Source of the DNA: Chloroflexota bacterium | GTDB taxonomy: Bacteria > Chloroflexota > Anaerolineae > Aggregatilineales > Phototrophicaceae | Assembly: GCA_028875245.1 (NCBI GenBank) | Contig: JAPPEU010000057.1 | Location: 37,489 to 101,488, forward strand | Reading direction: 5' to 3' | Length of the DNA stretch: 64,000 nucleotides | Shown here: one piece after another, positions 41,872-51,457 of the stretch | Layout: each line of letters starts with the position of its first letter | Position numbering within the stretch: the stretch's first letter is position 1 | Program-made: the position numbers and the translations under genes | The notes under the pieces: generated by a model | Seen by the model: only the letters and a program-made list of their open reading frames with translations | Told to the model about the DNA's origin: nothing | The model's database searches: none

Positions 41872-43431
41872 ATGAAGACATGTCTGAAGATCGTTCTGAT
41901 GCTTGCCGTTCTGCTGATGGCCTTCGCGCCGGCCAGCGCCGATGTCACCTGGACGGGCGCCTTTGTGCTGGGCAGCTGCTGCGAGCCGAACTCGCTGGAC
42001 CCGGCCGCGATGGGTATCTCGCAGACCGAGGGCTATGTCATCACCGCGATGTACGAAGGGCTGACGCAGTATTCGCGCGCCGGGGAGATTGCGCCGCGGT
42101 TGGCGACCGGTTGGGAGATCTCCGATGACGCGCTGACCTATACACTGACGCTGCGCGAAGGCGTTCATTTCCACGACGGCTCACACCTGGATTCAGAAGA
42201 TGTCGTGGTATCGCTGGAACGCCACAAGGCGCTTGGCTTGGGCAATCTGGGTTTCATCCTGGCGCCGGTGGCGAGCGTCAACGCGCTGGATGACATGACC
42301 GTCCAGATTCAATTGAGCGCGGCCGATTTCCAATTCTGGGCCGGCTTGCCACATATCAAGATCCTCAGCGCCGACGCGATCGCCGCCAACGACATGGATG
42401 GCGACATGGCCGCTGAATTCTTCCGCGAGAACGCCGTCGGGACCGGGCCTTATCAACTGACGCGCTGGGACCCCGGCCGCCAAACGGAAATGTCCGCCTT
42501 CGCCGATTATTGGGGCGGCTGGGAAGGCCCGCATGTCGATACTTTCATCGCGCGCTACGGCCTTGATTTCTCGACGCGCCTGCTGCTGATGGAGGATGGC
42601 GAATTACATCTGATTGACTGGGCCGGCTTGTCCGATATCCGCCGCGCCGAAACTTCCGATGCCATCAACTACAACCTGGGCAATCCGCTGCAAGGCTTCT
42701 ACCACTTCATGAAGCAGGATGGCCCCCTGGCCGATAAGAAAGTACGCCAGGCGCTGATGCAGGCTTATCCCTACGAAGCGATGATTGAGGTGATGCAGGG
42801 GGTCGCCCTGCCACTGAGCTCGCCCGCGCTGAGCGGCACCGTCGGTCATTGCGATGTCTTCGAGCCGGCGCAGGATATGGACGCGGCGCGCGCCCTGCTG
42901 GCGGAATCGGATTACGCCGACGGCTTCTCACTGCGCCAGGCTTATCGCCATGCCAACGAACCTCGCCGATTCGCCGCCGTGCTCTTCCAGGAAGCGCTGG
43001 CCGAATTAAACATCGAGGTCGTATTGGACGACATCCCCTGGGGCACCTTCATCGACGCCCAGCGCAACTTCGATACCGCCTATGACATGACCAGCCACTG
43101 GCTCAACATCCCGATTCCCTATTCGGGCGAGATGCTCTTCCGGCTCAACCACTCGTCGCTGATCGATACCGGCACCGGCAACTGGGCTTGGTACAACAAT
43201 CCCGAGTTTGACGCCTTGCTGGAAGAAGCGCCGACGCTGGCGCCCGGCGATCCACGGATTGGCGAACTGCTCTGCCAGGCGCAGCAGATCCTCATCGATG
43301 ACGCCGTGGTCATTCCGGTGATGCTCTCGCAATACATCGATTTGACGCACGCGTCGGTCAGGGGATACCAGTACGATCCCTACGGCTTCCCGGGCGATCT
43401 GCACGTGCATGATATCTGGCTGGAAAATTAG
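41872..43431 (+). CDS. Peptide/nickel-type ABC transporter substrate-binding protein (family 5)
   Basis: The 519-residue protein has a signal peptide (residues 1 to about 23, ending 'APASA'), then 'SCCEPNSLDPAAMG' and 'YEGLTQYSRAGEIAPRLATGWEISDD', the signature region of SBP_bac_5 proteins that bind peptides, opines or glycosides. GGAAAGGA lies upstream of the ATG. It starts the transporter-hydantoinase gene group; its permeases are at 43668 and 49346. No lipobox is seen, so anchoring is uncertain. Confidence 0.85.
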   Translation: MKTCLKIVLMLAVLLMAFAPASADVTWTGAFVLGSCCEPNSLDPAAMGISQTEGYVITAMYEGLTQYSRAGEIAPRLATGWEISDDALTYTLTLREGVHFHDGSHLDSEDVVVSLERHKALGLGNLGFILAPVASVNALDDMTVQIQLSAADFQFWAGLPHIKILSADAIAANDMDGDMAAEFFRENAVGTGPYQLTRWDPGRQTEMSAFADYWGGWEGPHVDTFIARYGLDFSTRLLLMEDGELHLIDWAGLSDIRRAETSDAINYNLGNPLQGFYHFMKQDGPLADKKVRQALMQAYPYEAMIEVMQGVALPLSSPALSGTVGHCDVFEPAQDMDAARALLAESDYADGFSLRQAYRHANEPRRFAAVLFQEALAELNIEVVLDDIPWGTFIDAQRNFDTAYDMTSHWLNIPIPYSGEMLFRLNHSSLIDTGTGNWAWYNNPEFDALLEEAPTLAPGDPRIGELLCQAQQILIDDAVVIPVMLSQYIDLTHASVRGYQYDPYGFPGDLHVHDIWLEN

Positions 43432-43594
43432 CGCGGGCGCCAAACACAAAAGCGGAGCGCTTTAGCCCAGGCGCCTTGCGTTCCGCGTATCTAAGCAAGC
43501 GCATGTACGCTATGCAAATGAAAGCTGTATGGGCGTTTGACCTGCTGTGTCTACGCGCGGCGCCGAAACGCCCACAACATGTCACCGAATGAGC

Positions 43595-43619
43595 GGGCGT
43601 CTCAGCGAGACGCCCCTAC
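43595..43619. repeat. REP-like palindrome between the peptide-binding protein and its permease
   Basis: GGGCGTCTC-AGC-GAGACGCCC followed by CTAC: perfect 9-bp stem, 3-base loop. A looser GGGCGTTT...AAACGCCC pair lies just upstream (about 43530-43572). The 236-bp gap holds no gene. Confidence 0.75.
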
Positions 43620-43667
43620 AATGTTCCATATTTGTTGCGTTTCTTTGTCGGAGCTACTTATTTCTCG

Positions 43668-44675
43668 ATGGGCAAGCTACTCCTGGAACGCCTTCTGACG
43701 CTGGTTCTCAAGCTGTTCGGCATGGCGGTGATCCTGTTCGTGGTCACGCAAGTGTTGCCTGCCGATCCGGCAGCGGTGGCGGCCGGCACCGATGCCCGCC
43801 CGGAACAGATCGAGAGAATCCGGCAGGAGCTCGGCCTGGATCGTCCATTTCACGAGCAGTTCATCACTTATATTTCGGGCCTGCTGCGCGGTGATTTGGG
43901 CAAGTCGCTCTTGACGCGGCGCTCCGTCAGCGATGACCTGCGGCTGCGCTTCCCCGCGACTTTGGAACTGGCGATTCTGTCGGGCGTCGTCATCGTCATC
44001 TTCGGCGTCGGGCTGGGCATCATCGCGGCGGTCAACGCCGGCAATCCGCTGGACTTTTTGATTCGCGCCTTTGTCGTCGTCAGCATGGGGATACCGCCTT
44101 TTGTGCTGGCGCTGTTCTTGCAGCTGATCTTTGCCAAGTGGCTGGATATGTTTCCGCTCGAAGGGCGCCTGCACACGTTGATGGCGCCGCCTCCCTACAC
44201 GACCGGCCTGTATACCATCGACAGCCTGCTCGCCGGTCAGTGGGATATCTTCTGCTCGAGCCTGCGGCATCTGGCGTTGCCGGTGGCGGCTTTGGCTTTG
44301 GGGCGCCTGGCGGTTGGCGCGCGCTTCACACGGAGCGGCATGCTGGAAACCTTGTCGCAGCCTTATGTGCGGACGGCGCGGGCCAAAGGCTTGCGGGAGC
44401 GGCGCGTGATCTTGCGCCATGCCTTCCGCAACGCCCTGATACCGGTGGTGACGATGCTGGGCATTCAAATCGGCTTTCTGTTGAGCGGGGCTGTGCTGGT
44501 TGAGGTGGTTTTCACCTGGCCCGGGCTGGGGCGATACGCGGTGGATTCGGTCCTCTCTTTCGACTTTTACGCCGTGATCGGCGCCGCCCTCGTGATCGCG
44601 GTGATTTTTGTCGTTTCCAATACCGTCGTCGATCTGCTCTATGTGCAGCTGGATCCACGCATCAAACACAAATGA
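43668..44675 (+). CDS. Peptide-type ABC transporter permease (DppB-like)
   Basis: The 335-residue membrane protein begins 'LLLERLLTLVLKLFGMAVILFVVTQVLPADPAA', the DppB-type first helix. 'PFHEQFITYISGLLRGDLGKSL' and the permease loop 'ARAKGLRERRVILRHAFRNALIPVVTMLG' follow. ATG 43668 was chosen since homology starts here; the binding site GGAG is somewhat far. The partner permease DppC is not next to it but 4.7 kb downstream, after hyuA, racemase and hyuB. Confidence 0.8.
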   Translation: MGKLLLERLLTLVLKLFGMAVILFVVTQVLPADPAAVAAGTDARPEQIERIRQELGLDRPFHEQFITYISGLLRGDLGKSLLTRRSVSDDLRLRFPATLELAILSGVVIVIFGVGLGIIAAVNAGNPLDFLIRAFVVVSMGIPPFVLALFLQLIFAKWLDMFPLEGRLHTLMAPPPYTTGLYTIDSLLAGQWDIFCSSLRHLALPVAALALGRLAVGARFTRSGMLETLSQPYVRTARAKGLRERRVILRHAFRNALIPVVTMLGIQIGFLLSGAVLVEVVFTWPGLGRYAVDSVLSFDFYAVIGAALVIAVIFVVSNTVVDLLYVQLDPRIKHK

Positions 44676-44700
44676 CCGGACGGACGGGAAATCGCAACGC

Positions 44701-46782
44701 ATGAGTTTTGAGCTTGGCTTCGATATTGGCGGCACCTTCACCGATTTTGCGCTCGTGAACACTGAGAGCGGCGAACTTGCGGTTTTCAAAGCGTTGACCA
44801 CGCCGGAGCAGCCTGAGCTTGGCGCGCTGGACGGCCTGGCCGCCTTACTTTCCCAACGCGGATTAAGCCATCATCAATTGCTCAACATCTTCCATGGCAC
44901 GACATTAGTCGCCAACACGCTCATCGAGCATAAAGGCGCGCTGGTGGGCCTGCTGACCACGGCCGGTTTTCGCGATATCCTGGAGATGCGCAGCGAGCAG
45001 CGTTACGCCATATACGATCTCTTTCTGCAGTATCCGCCGCCGCTGAGCCCGCGCTACCTCCGGCGCGGAATCAAAGAGCGGGTCGACCGCGATGGCAACA
45101 TCCTCGAAGCTGTGTCTGAAGCGGATGTACGGCGAGCTGTGGCCGATTTTCAGCGGCAAGGCGTTGAGGCAATCGCCGTCGCCTGCCTGCATTCTTATCG
45201 CAATCCCGCCAACGAGCGGCGCATCGCCGAGCTGGTTCGGGCGCTGTGGCCCGCTGTCCCGGTGACCCTGTCCAGCGAAATCGCGCCGGAGATACGCGAA
45301 TACGAACGGAGCTCGACGACGGTCGCCAACGCTTACGCCTTGCCGCTGATGTCCTGTTATTTGCGGACGCTTGAAGAGCAACTGGCGTCGGCCGGTTTCG
45401 GCGGCAACTTCTATCTGATGCTATCATCGGGCAGTTCGGCGCTGGCGTCTGCGGCTCGCTCGCAGCCCATCCGACTGGTGGAATCGGGGCCCGCGGCCGG
45501 GGCGCTGGCCGCCGCTTATTTTGGCGGGTTGGCCGGCCATAAGGACCTGGTTTCATTTGACATGGGCGGGACGACGGCGAAAGTGGCGCTCGTCCACGAT
45601 GGACAGCCGGCGCGGGCATCCCAACTGGAAGTCGCCCGTGTGCATCGCTTCACAAAGGGCAGCGGCTATCCCTTGCAGTTTCCCACCGTCGATATTCTGG
45701 AGAGCGGCGCCGGTGGCGGCAGCATCGCCTGGGTGGACAAGCTCGGCTTGCTCAAGGTCGGGCCACAGAGCGCCGGCTCAGCCCCCGGCCCGGCCTGTTA
45801 TGGCTTCGGCGGCGCGCAGCCAACGGTGACCGATGCCGACCTGGTGCTGGGTTATTTGAACCCGGATTACTTCCTGGGCGGCGCGATGACGCTGGATATG
45901 GCCGCGTCCGAGCGGGCTTTGGCGCCAGTGGCCGAGGCCTTCGGCTGGACGATCGTCCAAACGGCCGCTGCCATTCATCAATTGGTGAATGAGAACATGG
46001 CGGCTGCCGCCCGCATTCACATCCTGGAAGCGGGGCGCGATCCGCGCAATTACGCCATGCTCTGCTTTGGCGGCGCTGGCCCGGCCCATGCCGCCGGCGT
46101 CGCGGAGATTCTGGGGCTCGCCGAAGTGATCGTCGCCCCTGGCGCGGGCGTCGCCTCCGCTATCGGCCTGCTCATCGCGCCGATCGCCTTCGATTTTTCG
46201 CATTCATACCCGACGCTGCTGGCGGCGGCCGATTGGCGCGCCGTCGCTGATCTCTTCGCCGAGATGGAAACGCGGGGGCGGGAGATGCTGCGGCCGGCCG
46301 GCATTGCCGAATCGGAGACCAGTATCGAACGCGGCGTTGACGGGCGCTTTCAAGGACAGCTGCACGAGATTCAAGTGCCGCTGCCGGCTGCGCTCAGCGC
46401 GATGGACGCCGAGGAATTCATCAGCCGGTTCAAAGCCCGCTATCGCGAACTTTATCATTACGTGCCGGCGCACACGCCCATCGAATTGCTGACCTGGCGC
46501 GTTCGTGTATCCGGCGCGCGAAGGCCCGTGAAACCGGCGCGACTGCCGGAAACCGACGCCGACCCGGGCCCGGCTTGCAAAGGCGAGCGCCGCGTTTATT
46601 TTCCCGAGCGCGCCGACTTCGTCATGGCGTCGGTCTTTGATCGCTACCGCCTCTGCGCCGGCATGAGTTTTCAGGGCCCGGCGGTCGTCGAAGAGCGCGA
46701 ATCGACGATCGTCCTGCCGCCGGGAATGCGGGCGACGGTGGATGCCTACGGCAATGTGCACTTGATTCGCGCGCGCGTTTAG
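44701..46782 (+). CDS. hyuA: Hydantoinase/5-oxoprolinase subunit A (HyuA), full length
   Basis: The 693-residue protein has 'ELGFDIGGTFTDFALVN' (ATP-binding loop), 'FHGTTLVANTLIEHKGA', 'SFDMGGTTAKVALV' and 'GPACYGFGGAQPTVTDADLVLGYLNP', all typical of HyuA of N-methylhydantoinase, 5-oxoprolinase or acetophenone carboxylase. It works with HyuB to open a lactam ring using ATP. ATG 44701 was chosen since the ORF-track start overlaps the permease. It is 25 bp after dppB-like and 21 bp before the racemase, so all are likely one operon. Which ring is opened is not known. Confidence 0.85.
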   Translation: MSFELGFDIGGTFTDFALVNTESGELAVFKALTTPEQPELGALDGLAALLSQRGLSHHQLLNIFHGTTLVANTLIEHKGALVGLLTTAGFRDILEMRSEQRYAIYDLFLQYPPPLSPRYLRRGIKERVDRDGNILEAVSEADVRRAVADFQRQGVEAIAVACLHSYRNPANERRIAELVRALWPAVPVTLSSEIAPEIREYERSSTTVANAYALPLMSCYLRTLEEQLASAGFGGNFYLMLSSGSSALASAARSQPIRLVESGPAAGALAAAYFGGLAGHKDLVSFDMGGTTAKVALVHDGQPARASQLEVARVHRFTKGSGYPLQFPTVDILESGAGGGSIAWVDKLGLLKVGPQSAGSAPGPACYGFGGAQPTVTDADLVLGYLNPDYFLGGAMTLDMAASERALAPVAEAFGWTIVQTAAAIHQLVNENMAAAARIHILEAGRDPRNYAMLCFGGAGPAHAAGVAEILGLAEVIVAPGAGVASAIGLLIAPIAFDFSHSYPTLLAAADWRAVADLFAEMETRGREMLRPAGIAESETSIERGVDGRFQGQLHEIQVPLPAALSAMDAEEFISRFKARYRELYHYVPAHTPIELLTWRVRVSGARRPVKPARLPETDADPGPACKGERRVYFPERADFVMASVFDRYRLCAGMSFQGPAVVEERESTIVLPPGMRATVDAYGNVHLIRARV

Positions 46783-46803
46783 ACCAAGTGGGAGACTGGC
46801 GAC

Positions 46804-47571
46804 ATGCGCATCTTGTGGATAGACCCCATCGTGGAGGACAAGCCCTATGTGAGCGCCTTGCGCGCCGCTCTGGGCGCTGCCCGGCGGCCGGAGACGGATG
46901 TGGAAATCAGCTCGCTGCCGGCGGGTCCAGCGCCGCGGCACCTGCGTTATCATGCCTATGAGGCGCTGGTCGTCGGCGAGATCGTCAAGACGGTCTATCG
47001 CCTGGCAGCGGATTATGACGCCTTTGTCATCGGCTGCTTTTATGACTTGGCCCTGCGAGAAGCGCGCGAGGTCTCCGGCAGAGCCATCGTCACCGCCCCC
47101 TGCGAAGCATCGATTGCGATAGCCAGCCAGTTGGGGAACAGCTTTTCGGTCCTGGTCGGCGCGAGCAAAGCGATCCCCAAAATGCGCGAGAATATCCGCG
47201 CTTACGGCTTCGAGCATCGCCTGAGGTCCATGCGACCGCTGGATATGGAGGTCTTGGAGTTTCAGTCGCAGGCGGAGCGCGCGCTGGAAGCGATGCTGCG
47301 CGAAGGAAAGAAAGCGGTGGAAGAGGATCAGGCCGAGGTCATCGTGCTCGGCTGCAGCGCTGAAGTCGGCTTTCATCGGACGCTGCAGGATGCGCTCGGC
47401 GTCCCCGTCATTGACTCGGCGCTGGCGCCCTTCAAATACGCCGAATTCCTGGCGGAGACGGCGAATCGCTTTGGCTGGCATCCGAGCCGCCGCTGGGGCA
47501 GCGAGCCGCCGCCGAAGCGTGAAATCGACGGTTGGCGTCTCTTCTCGGGGAAAGAATGCGATGATGGCTGA
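46804..47571 (+). CDS. Aspartate/glutamate/hydantoin racemase family protein
   Basis: The 255-residue protein has two catalytic Cys regions, 'FVIGCFYDLALREAR' and 'IVLGCSAEVGFHRTL', in the positions used by hydantoin and Asp/Glu racemases. The N-terminus 'RILWIDPIVEDKPY' also fits this family. It would interconvert D and L forms so that a stereospecific HyuA/HyuB can use both. It overlaps hyuB by 11 bp and lies directly after hyuA, which strongly supports a hydantoin- or oxoproline-type pathway. Confidence 0.8.
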   Translation: MRILWIDPIVEDKPYVSALRAALGAARRPETDVEISSLPAGPAPRHLRYHAYEALVVGEIVKTVYRLAADYDAFVIGCFYDLALREAREVSGRAIVTAPCEASIAIASQLGNSFSVLVGASKAIPKMRENIRAYGFEHRLRSMRPLDMEVLEFQSQAERALEAMLREGKKAVEEDQAEVIVLGCSAEVGFHRTLQDALGVPVIDSALAPFKYAEFLAETANRFGWHPSRRWGSEPPPKREIDGWRLFSGKECDDG

Positions 47572-49291
47572 AAATGCTCTGGACCCGCTCACATTGGAAA
47601 TCTTGTGGCAGCGGCTGATCACCGTCGCTGATCAAATGTCGACGACGCTGGCGCGGACGGCATTCTCCACCACCATCACCGCGTCGAACGACTACGGCTG
47701 CGTGCTGATTGACGCCGACGCCCAATGCGTCGCCCATGCGCATCGCAGCCTGCCGATCTTCAACCGCACCATGCCATACACGACCGCCATCGTCCTGGAG
47801 AAATTCGGCCGCGAGAATATCCGGCCCGGCGATGTCTTCATATCGAATGATCCCTGGGAGAACGCCGGCCACAACCCGGACATCACGGTGATCACGCCCT
47901 TTTTCAAAGCCGGCCTGCTGGTGGGTTTCGCCGCCAGCATCGCCCACCACGCCGATGTTGGTGGCGCGGTCGATACGAATCAAGTGCGCGACAGCTATGA
48001 AGAAGGGCTTCTCATACCGCTGGTTCAGCTTTATCGCGCCGGCGAGATCAACCAAACCGCGCTCGACTTTGTCGCCGCCAATGTGCGCCTGCCAACTGCG
48101 GTCATCGGCGATATTCATGCCCAGGTCGCCGCCAACCAGACCGGCGCGGAACGCTGCCTGGCGCTGCTGGATGAATACGGCCTGGACGATCTGCGGGCCA
48201 TCGCGGCGGAGATTCACAGTCGTTCGGAGAGGGCGATGCGCGCGGCAATCGCAGCCCTGCCCGATGGCGTCTATCGCTCCCGGGTCGTGGTCGATGAGTT
48301 GGACCAGCCATTGCAATTGCGTTGCCGGCTGGAAGTGCGCGCGGACGAGCTGTTTATCGACTTCAGCGGGACATCCCCCCAGCAGCCGCGCGGCGCGATC
48401 AACGTTACCTTCACCTTTACGCATGGTCAGATTTGCTACGCCTTAAAAGCGACCCTGCTGCCGGATGTGCCGGGCAATGATGGCTGCTACCGCCCGATCC
48501 AGGCCAGCGCCCCGCCGGGCTGCATCTTGAATGCGCAGCGCCCCGCCTCCGTCAGCCAGCGGCATCGCATCGGCGCGCATATCTTCGGCGCTGTGATTCA
48601 GGCCTTGGCGGAGGTGCTGCCGGACCGGGTGATCGCCGGCTCCGGCTTTCTCGTCAGTACGCGCGTCTTCGCCAATGCCTCCGCTGACGATGGCATCAGT
48701 CACTCGTATCTGTTCAGCGCGGGCGGCATGGGCGCCAGCTCGCGGAATAACGGGATCTCGACAGTGCAGGTGCCTGCTTTGGCGGGCGCGGTGCCGGTCG
48801 AGCTCTTCGAGATCGGCGTGCCAATCCTGACCCGCTGTCGCGAATTTGTGCCTGACACCGGCGGCGCCGGTCGGCAGCGCGGCGGTCTCGCCCAGCGCAT
48901 GGAGCTGGGCCTGCTGCCGGGGTTTGAGGGGCGGGCGACCGTGTCCGTGCATGCGGCCGGGCAGAATGTGCCGCCCTTCGGCTTATTTGGCGGGGAAGGC
49001 GGGTCGCCGGCCGAAATCCTGCGCGATGGCGCCGTCTTGAGCCGCGCCGAGAAAGTCCGTCATGCCAGCGCGCTGCCACTCGCCGATGCCGCTGCCACCG
49101 TCGGCTTCCAGACGGCAGCGGGCGGCGGCTATGGACCGCCAAGGGAACGGGCGCCGGAAACTGTGCAAGCGGACGCGCGCGACGGTCTGGTCTCGCTGGA
49201 GCGAGCGGCAGCGCTCTATGGCGTCGTGCTCGATCCGGAAACCTTGGAAATCGACCGGAACGCGACCGACGCCAAACGCAGAAGACTGTAG
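47561..49291 (+). CDS. hyuB: Hydantoinase/5-oxoprolinase subunit B (HyuB)
   Basis: The 576-residue protein has 'DPLTLEILWQRLITVADQMSTTLARTAFSTTI' at the start, 'ISNDPWENAGHNPDITVITPFF', 'HHADVGG' and 'YLFSAGGMGASS', which are conserved in HyuB. ATG 47561 (or 47564) follows GGGGAAAG. It is the partner of HyuA for ATP-dependent ring opening. Its stop TAG is part of the next REP element. Length and motifs are normal for the family. Confidence 0.85.
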   Translation: MMAENALDPLTLEILWQRLITVADQMSTTLARTAFSTTITASNDYGCVLIDADAQCVAHAHRSLPIFNRTMPYTTAIVLEKFGRENIRPGDVFISNDPWENAGHNPDITVITPFFKAGLLVGFAASIAHHADVGGAVDTNQVRDSYEEGLLIPLVQLYRAGEINQTALDFVAANVRLPTAVIGDIHAQVAANQTGAERCLALLDEYGLDDLRAIAAEIHSRSERAMRAAIAALPDGVYRSRVVVDELDQPLQLRCRLEVRADELFIDFSGTSPQQPRGAINVTFTFTHGQICYALKATLLPDVPGNDGCYRPIQASAPPGCILNAQRPASVSQRHRIGAHIFGAVIQALAEVLPDRVIAGSGFLVSTRVFANASADDGISHSYLFSAGGMGASSRNNGISTVQVPALAGAVPVELFEIGVPILTRCREFVPDTGGAGRQRGGLAQRMELGLLPGFEGRATVSVHAAGQNVPPFGLFGGEGGSPAEILRDGAVLSRAEKVRHASALPLADAAATVGFQTAAGGGYGPPRERAPETVQADARDGLVSLERAAALYGVVLDPETLEIDRNATDAKRRRL

Positions 49292-49312
49292 GGGCGCCTC
49301 GCTGAGACGCCC
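49288..49312. repeat. REP-like palindrome overlapping the hyuB stop codon
   Basis: GTAGGGGCGCCTCGCTGAGACGCCC supplies the hyuB TAG and separates hyuB from the second permease gene. Confidence 0.7.
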
Positions 49313-49345
49313 GCTTTGCCAACCACACTTACGAGCGGAGAAGCG

Positions 49346-50188
49346 GTGCATAGCGGTGCAAGCGGGATAAAGATATGGTACACACTGGGCCGGCGGAATC
49401 CCGGGCTGCTCGCCGGCTTCCTGCTGCTTTTGCCTTTCCTGCTATTTGCTGCCTTGCCGTCGCTGTTCTCCACGCATGATCCCATCAAGACATCGATTCG
49501 CGAGTTGTACCGCCCGCCCAGCCCGGACCACTTCTTCGGCACCGATGAATTGGGGCGGGATGTTTATAGCCGCGTGGTGTATGGCGCGCGCATTTCACTC
49601 GCTTCGGCCGCGCTGATTATCGGCATCGCCTGTTTGATTGGCATGCTGCTCGGGACCATTGCCGGTTACTGGGGCGGCTGGAGCGACCGGATCATCATGA
49701 CGCTGGTGGACCTGGTGCTGGCTTTCCCCAGCTTGATATTGGCGCTGGCGGTGAGCGCGGCGTTGGGGCCCGGGCTGCGCAGCGCCATCATCGCGGCGGC
49801 GGCCGTCTGGTGGCCGGTTTACGCGCGGCTGCTGCGCGGCATCACGCTGCAATTGGCGGAGATGGAATATGTCACCGCGGCGCGGGCGATGGGGGCGTCG
49901 GCGCCGGTGATCATTCGGCGGCATATCTTGCCCAACGCCGTCTACGCTATCATCGTGCGCATCAGCATTGACCTGGGTTTGGCGGTGCTGCTGCTGGCCA
50001 GCCTCAGTTTCATCGGCCTGGGCGCCAGCGCGCCAACGCCGGAGTGGGGGGCCATGGTGGCTTGGGGGCGGCTCTATTTCCTGACTGAGTGGTGGATCGG
50101 CGGCTTCCCGGCGCTCGCGGTCACGCTGGTGGTCGTGGGCATCACCATGCTGGGCGATGGCTTGAATGATCTGCGCGCGGTACGCTAG
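49346..50188 (+). CDS. Peptide-type ABC transporter permease (DppC-like)
   Basis: The 280-residue membrane protein has 'HFFGTDELGRDVYSRVVYGARISL', the strict DppC signature, and the loop 'TAARAMGASAPVIIRRHILPNA'. GTG 49346 was chosen with GGAG upstream; the ORF-track TTG at 49316 lies in repeat-adjacent sequence. It pairs with the DppB-like permease at 43668 and the binding protein at 41872. No DppD/DppF ATPases follow; the next gene is a peptidase. Confidence 0.85.
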   Translation: MHSGASGIKIWYTLGRRNPGLLAGFLLLLPFLLFAALPSLFSTHDPIKTSIRELYRPPSPDHFFGTDELGRDVYSRVVYGARISLASAALIIGIACLIGMLLGTIAGYWGGWSDRIIMTLVDLVLAFPSLILALAVSAALGPGLRSAIIAAAAVWWPVYARLLRGITLQLAEMEYVTAARAMGASAPVIIRRHILPNAVYAIIVRISIDLGLAVLLLASLSFIGLGASAPTPEWGAMVAWGRLYFLTEWWIGGFPALAVTLVVVGITMLGDGLNDLRAVR

Positions 50189-50201
50189 TTTGGCGGATAG
50201 A

Positions 50202-50261
50202 GGGCGAGCGACCGTCTCGCCCTTACGAAATCTTGGCGCTGAGAATAATAGCGAATAGGAT
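50202..50261. promoter_or_regulatory. REP-like palindrome and possible promoter before the M24 peptidase
   Basis: A palindrome at 50202-50226 is followed by TTGGCG (50233-50238), a 17-bp spacer and TAGGAT (50256-50261), which may drive the peptidase gene. Both boxes are imperfect. Confidence 0.3.
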
Positions 50262-50273
50262 TGACTTAACGAG

Positions 50274-51380
50274 ATGGACGCAAACGCTCGATATGACAAA
50301 TTGTACGCGCTAATGCGGGCGGCGGGGCTGGACGTGATCGCGCTGATACCGGGACCCAACCACCGCTATCTCACCGGCGCGGTTCACTACGTGTTGGAAC
50401 GCCCCATCGTCACCTTTTATACGCTCGGCCAGCCTCCGATCGCGGTCATTCCCGAGCTGGAAATCCCCCTGTTCGAGCGGCATGCGACGCCGGCGGAGTT
50501 GATTGCCTACAGCGACGCGGAGGGGTATGCCAGCGCCTTTCGTTCCGCGCTGGACCGGCTCGGCGCGCGCGGGAAGACCATCGGCGTCGAAGGCTTGCAC
50601 ATGCGCTTTTTCGAAGGCGAGATCATTCGGGCGAGCGCTCCCGAGGCAAAACTTGTCGATGCGACGGAACCCTTGGCGGAATTGCGAATCATCAAGGACG
50701 CCGGCGAGATCGCCTTGCTGCGGCGGGCAATCGACATTTCGGAGCGGGCTTTGCAGGCGATGTTCGACCAAGTGAAAGTCGGCATGAGCGAGATAGAAGC
50801 GGCGGCGATTTTGGAGGATCACATCAAGGGACTCGGCGGCGACGGGCTTTCCTTCGGCACGATACTCCATGCCGGCGACAATACGGCGCTGCCGCATTCA
50901 GGTCCGCTGGATTATCGCATTCAACATGGCGATCCGCTCATCGTCGATTTCGGCGCGACCTACAAGGGATACTGCGCCGATATCACGCGCACGGTTTTCA
51001 TCGGCGCGGTAAGCGATGAGCAGCGGGCTTTCTACGCCGTCGTGCAAGAGGCGAACGAAGCGGGCAGACGGGCGGCGCGCCCGGGCGTCAGCTGCGAGTC
51101 GGTGGATGTGGCGGCGCGGCAAGTCTTCATCGACGCCGGCTATGAACATCTGATTCGGCATCGAACGGGGCACGGCTTGGGCATGGAAGCGCACGAAGCG
51201 CCTTATATCGTGATTGGCAATAAGCAGATTCTGGAGCCGGGCATGGTCTTCACTATCGAGCCGGGCATCTATCGCATGGGTGAAATCGGCGTGCGCATCG
51301 AGGATAATATGCTGATAAGCGAAGACGGTGCTGAGAGCCTGACGACTTTCCCCCGCGACTTGCTTATCATTGAAGCCTGA
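50274..51380 (+). CDS. M24-family metallopeptidase (Xaa-Pro dipeptidase/aminopeptidase P-like)
   Basis: The 368-residue protein has an N-terminal creatinase-like domain (residues 1 to about 130) and a pita-bread catalytic domain. The metal ligands are in 'DFGATYKGYCADITRT' (two Asp), 'TGHGLGMEAHEAP' (His), 'TIEPGIY' (Glu) and 'GVRIEDN' (Glu). It removes N-terminal residues next to proline or splits creatine-like amidines. Its position after the peptide transporter and hyuAB genes suggests it processes an imported peptide or the ring-opening product. It is probably cytoplasmic. Confidence 0.85.
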   Translation: MDANARYDKLYALMRAAGLDVIALIPGPNHRYLTGAVHYVLERPIVTFYTLGQPPIAVIPELEIPLFERHATPAELIAYSDAEGYASAFRSALDRLGARGKTIGVEGLHMRFFEGEIIRASAPEAKLVDATEPLAELRIIKDAGEIALLRRAIDISERALQAMFDQVKVGMSEIEAAAILEDHIKGLGGDGLSFGTILHAGDNTALPHSGPLDYRIQHGDPLIVDFGATYKGYCADITRTVFIGAVSDEQRAFYAVVQEANEAGRRAARPGVSCESVDVAARQVFIDAGYEHLIRHRTGHGLGMEAHEAPYIVIGNKQILEPGMVFTIEPGIYRMGEIGVRIEDNMLISEDGAESLTTFPRDLLIIEA

Positions 51381-51457
51381 GACAGGCCAACTCGTACCGC
51401 CGCCGACCACGTGATAAACTGACCGAAGCGAAGAGTGATTAGAGGAGATTCTGTAGG

